Translations under genes and position numbers: made by a program
Notes under the pieces: generated by a model
What the model saw: only the letters and a program-made list of their open reading frames with translations
Databases searched by the model: none
Told to the model about the DNA's origin: nothing
DNA from: DASRHD01 sp035485575
GTDB lineage: Bacteria; Verrucomicrobiota; Verrucomicrobiia; Opitutales; Opitutaceae
Length of the DNA: 64,000 bases
Direction: 5' to 3'
NCBI GenBank assembly: GCA_035485575.1
Contig: DATHNW010000018.1
Location: 17,316 to 81,315 of the forward strand
In this document: in pieces, positions 62,828 through 64,000 of the stretch
Position numbering within the stretch: the first letter of the stretch is position 1
How the letters are laid out: each line of letters starts with the position of its first letter

Positions 62828-64000
62828 ATGTACTCAACCAAACAAAACCTCCTCACTCGTGGAGCGCTGCTCTTGAGCGCTCTTCTCGCCCCTGTGGCCC
62901 TGCACGCCACCACTGCCACGCATCTCACGGACTTCGGCGTCGTCGAAGAGCCCCAGGTGATCTGGCATGTCTCCAGCAGCAGTTTCACCAGCGACAACGG
63001 CTTTCAGAACATCACGGAAGTCACCCCTGGCACCTTCCAGATGCTGCTCAACTGGAGCACGTCCCAATGGACCGGCGACCGCACCACCACGAACAACGAT
63101 CGCGGCCGCGCCGAGGTCCAGACCCTCGGGCCCTACCAGAAGACCCACGAGACCTACCTTTATACCACGACTTGGCGCACCAATTCCGCGTTCAAGGGCT
63201 CCGGCCGTTTCTGCCATATCACGCAACTCAAGTCCGTGGATGGCGTCGAGATGGAATCGGGCGCTCCCATGATCACGACCTCGATCGGAAGCGGCACCAG
63301 CTCCGCGGTGGTTCAATACTGCTCCACCAATTTCTCCCCCGCGGACGTATTCTCTCCCAAGCCGGTCCGCAATGTCACGTGGCATCCGAACACCTGGCTC
63401 GCCGAGCAAATCAAGGTCACGACCACCGCCGATGGAGAAAAAACCGGCCAGATCGTCGTTTCCCTCAATGGCGACGCATTTCAAGGCGTGACCAAAGTCG
63501 AGGTCTCCCGTCCGCAGTCGACCATGTACTATCCGAAATGGGGCCTCTACCGCAAACAGGAGACCACTTCCGGCTTCAGCCCCAGCGATTACATCCAGCA
63601 TTCGAATGTTTCAGCCACCAATATGAACGGCCCGACCAATCCGGCGGCTGACCCGACCTTCAGCCCGGGCACGGGCACGTACAGCAGCACGCAGAACGTG
63701 ACCATCGCTTCCACCACCAGCGGTGCCTCGATCCGCTACACGACGGACGGCAGCACGCCGAGCGAAACCGCTGGCACGATTTATTCCAGCCCGGTCAACG
63801 TCAGCAGCACGACGACCCTCAAAGCCATCGCCTTTGCCAGCGGCTTCGCCGACAGCAATGTCACCAGCGCCACCTATACGATCAGCGTCGGGTCCGTGCC
63901 CTCCGCGCCCGTGTTCAGCCCCGCCCCCGGCACCTATTCCAGCACCCAGTCGGTCTCCATTACCAGCGCCGGCGCCACCACGGTCTATTACACGACGGAC
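62828..64000 (+). CDS. Secreted polysaccharide-lyase-like protein, cut by the window end
   Basis: 391 codons inside the window and no stop. Signal peptide (TRGALLLSALLAPVALHA), then a domain paralogous to that of the 62227 gene, sharing LTDFGxVEEPxV, GDRTTTxNDRxRAEVxxLGP, FCHITQ, YYPKWGLYR and YIQHSNVSA. One full chitobiase-C-type repeat (63645-63890 or so) and most of a second follow to the end of the window. The paralogues are arranged head to head. A polysaccharide lyase or related jelly-roll enzyme acting outside the cell is the best call; the substrate is not evident. Confidence 0.8.
   Translation, partial: MYSTKQNLLTRGALLLSALLAPVALHATTATHLTDFGVVEEPQVIWHVSSSSFTSDNGFQNITEVTPGTFQMLLNWSTSQWTGDRTTTNNDRGRAEVQTLGPYQKTHETYLYTTTWRTNSAFKGSGRFCHITQLKSVDGVEMESGAPMITTSIGSGTSSAVVQYCSTNFSPADVFSPKPVRNVTWHPNTWLAEQIKVTTTADGEKTGQIVVSLNGDAFQGVTKVEVSRPQSTMYYPKWGLYRKQETTSGFSPSDYIQHSNVSATNMNGPTNPAADPTFSPGTGTYSSTQNVTIASTTSGASIRYTTDGSTPSETAGTIYSSPVNVSSTTTLKAIAFASGFADSNVTSATYTISVGSVPSAPVFSPAPGTYSSTQSVSITSAGATTVYYTTD

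Noticed and set aside
62701..63651. 316-codon plus-strand frame overlapping the second lyase-like gene
   Set aside because: Out of frame with the gene starting at 62828, which has a signal peptide and clear homology to its divergent paralogue.

Overview
The window reads as chromosomal DNA of a GC-rich, Gram-negative, polysaccharide-degrading bacterium. Most likely it is a member of the Verrucomicrobiota, in or near Opitutaceae. This is inferred from the combination of TonB-dependent receptors, very large duplicated FtsX/MacB permeases, a NagB-LmbE fusion, a sugar-porter MFS protein with a long periplasmic insert, a TMTC-like membrane-TPR protein, and secreted enzymes carrying chitobiase C-terminal-type repeats. 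No rRNA gene is present to fix the taxonomy.

Layout. 1-2.2 kb: end of a minus-strand cluster (IolB-type isomerase, MFS carrier, start of a short-chain dehydrogenase), probably inositol or uronate catabolism. 2.4-5.9 kb: a translationally coupled trio (YiiX-like lipoprotein, MarR regulator, multi-pass membrane protein), a lipoprotein-like alpha/beta hydrolase, a small membrane protein, a tRNA-Ile(CAU) and a short cluster of repeats that looks like an IS21-type end. 6.1-19.9 kb: one long minus-strand run encoding a complete tripartite ABC efflux system: TolC, NtrC-type regulator, histidine kinase, MacA-like adaptor, MacB-like ATPase and three ADOP-type permeases. A textbook sigma-54 promoter and candidate upstream activator sites sit in front of tolC. 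20.1-25.5 kb: hydrolase, an unrecognised protein, an aldo/keto reductase-SDR-cupin cluster and an ECF sigma factor. 25.6-29.4 kb: HrpA helicase.

29.5-43.9 kb: an N-acetylglucosamine/chitin-sugar utilisation region. The minus-strand operon NagB-LmbE fusion, GH20 hexosaminidase, sugar MFS, a 67-codon small gene, GlcNAc-kinase-like protein and isochorismatase-like hydrolase is divergent from a TMTC-like gene. A TonB receptor gene is divergent from an AraC-family regulator gene. Both divergent promoter regions contain the same 40-bp element built of two direct repeats 21 bp apart, a plausible AraC operator linking uptake, hydrolysis and catabolism.

44.2-46.4 kb: an exported protein with one CXXCH haem motif and a membrane protein. 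46.63-48.83 kb: a complete IS1595-family transposon with 25-bp inverted repeats and a perfect 8-bp target duplication. It carries, besides the transposase, a ClpP/SppA-fold (SDH-type) peptidase gene and a tiny gene. 48.9-54.3 kb: two large secreted proteins (ChiA-N-like plus FnIII; jelly-roll lyase-like plus chitobiase C-terminal-type repeats and carbohydrate-binding modules). 54.6-59.5 kb: a coupled signalling operon (TonB receptor, YfiR, CHASE8-PAS histidine kinase, response regulator). 59.5-64 kb: two divergent paralogous polysaccharide-lyase-like genes with repeat arrays, the second cut by the window end.

The candidates I would follow first are the IS1595 transposon with its peptidase passenger, the shared AraC-type operator in the GlcNAc region, the self-contained sigma-54 efflux operon, and the YfiR-histidine kinase module.
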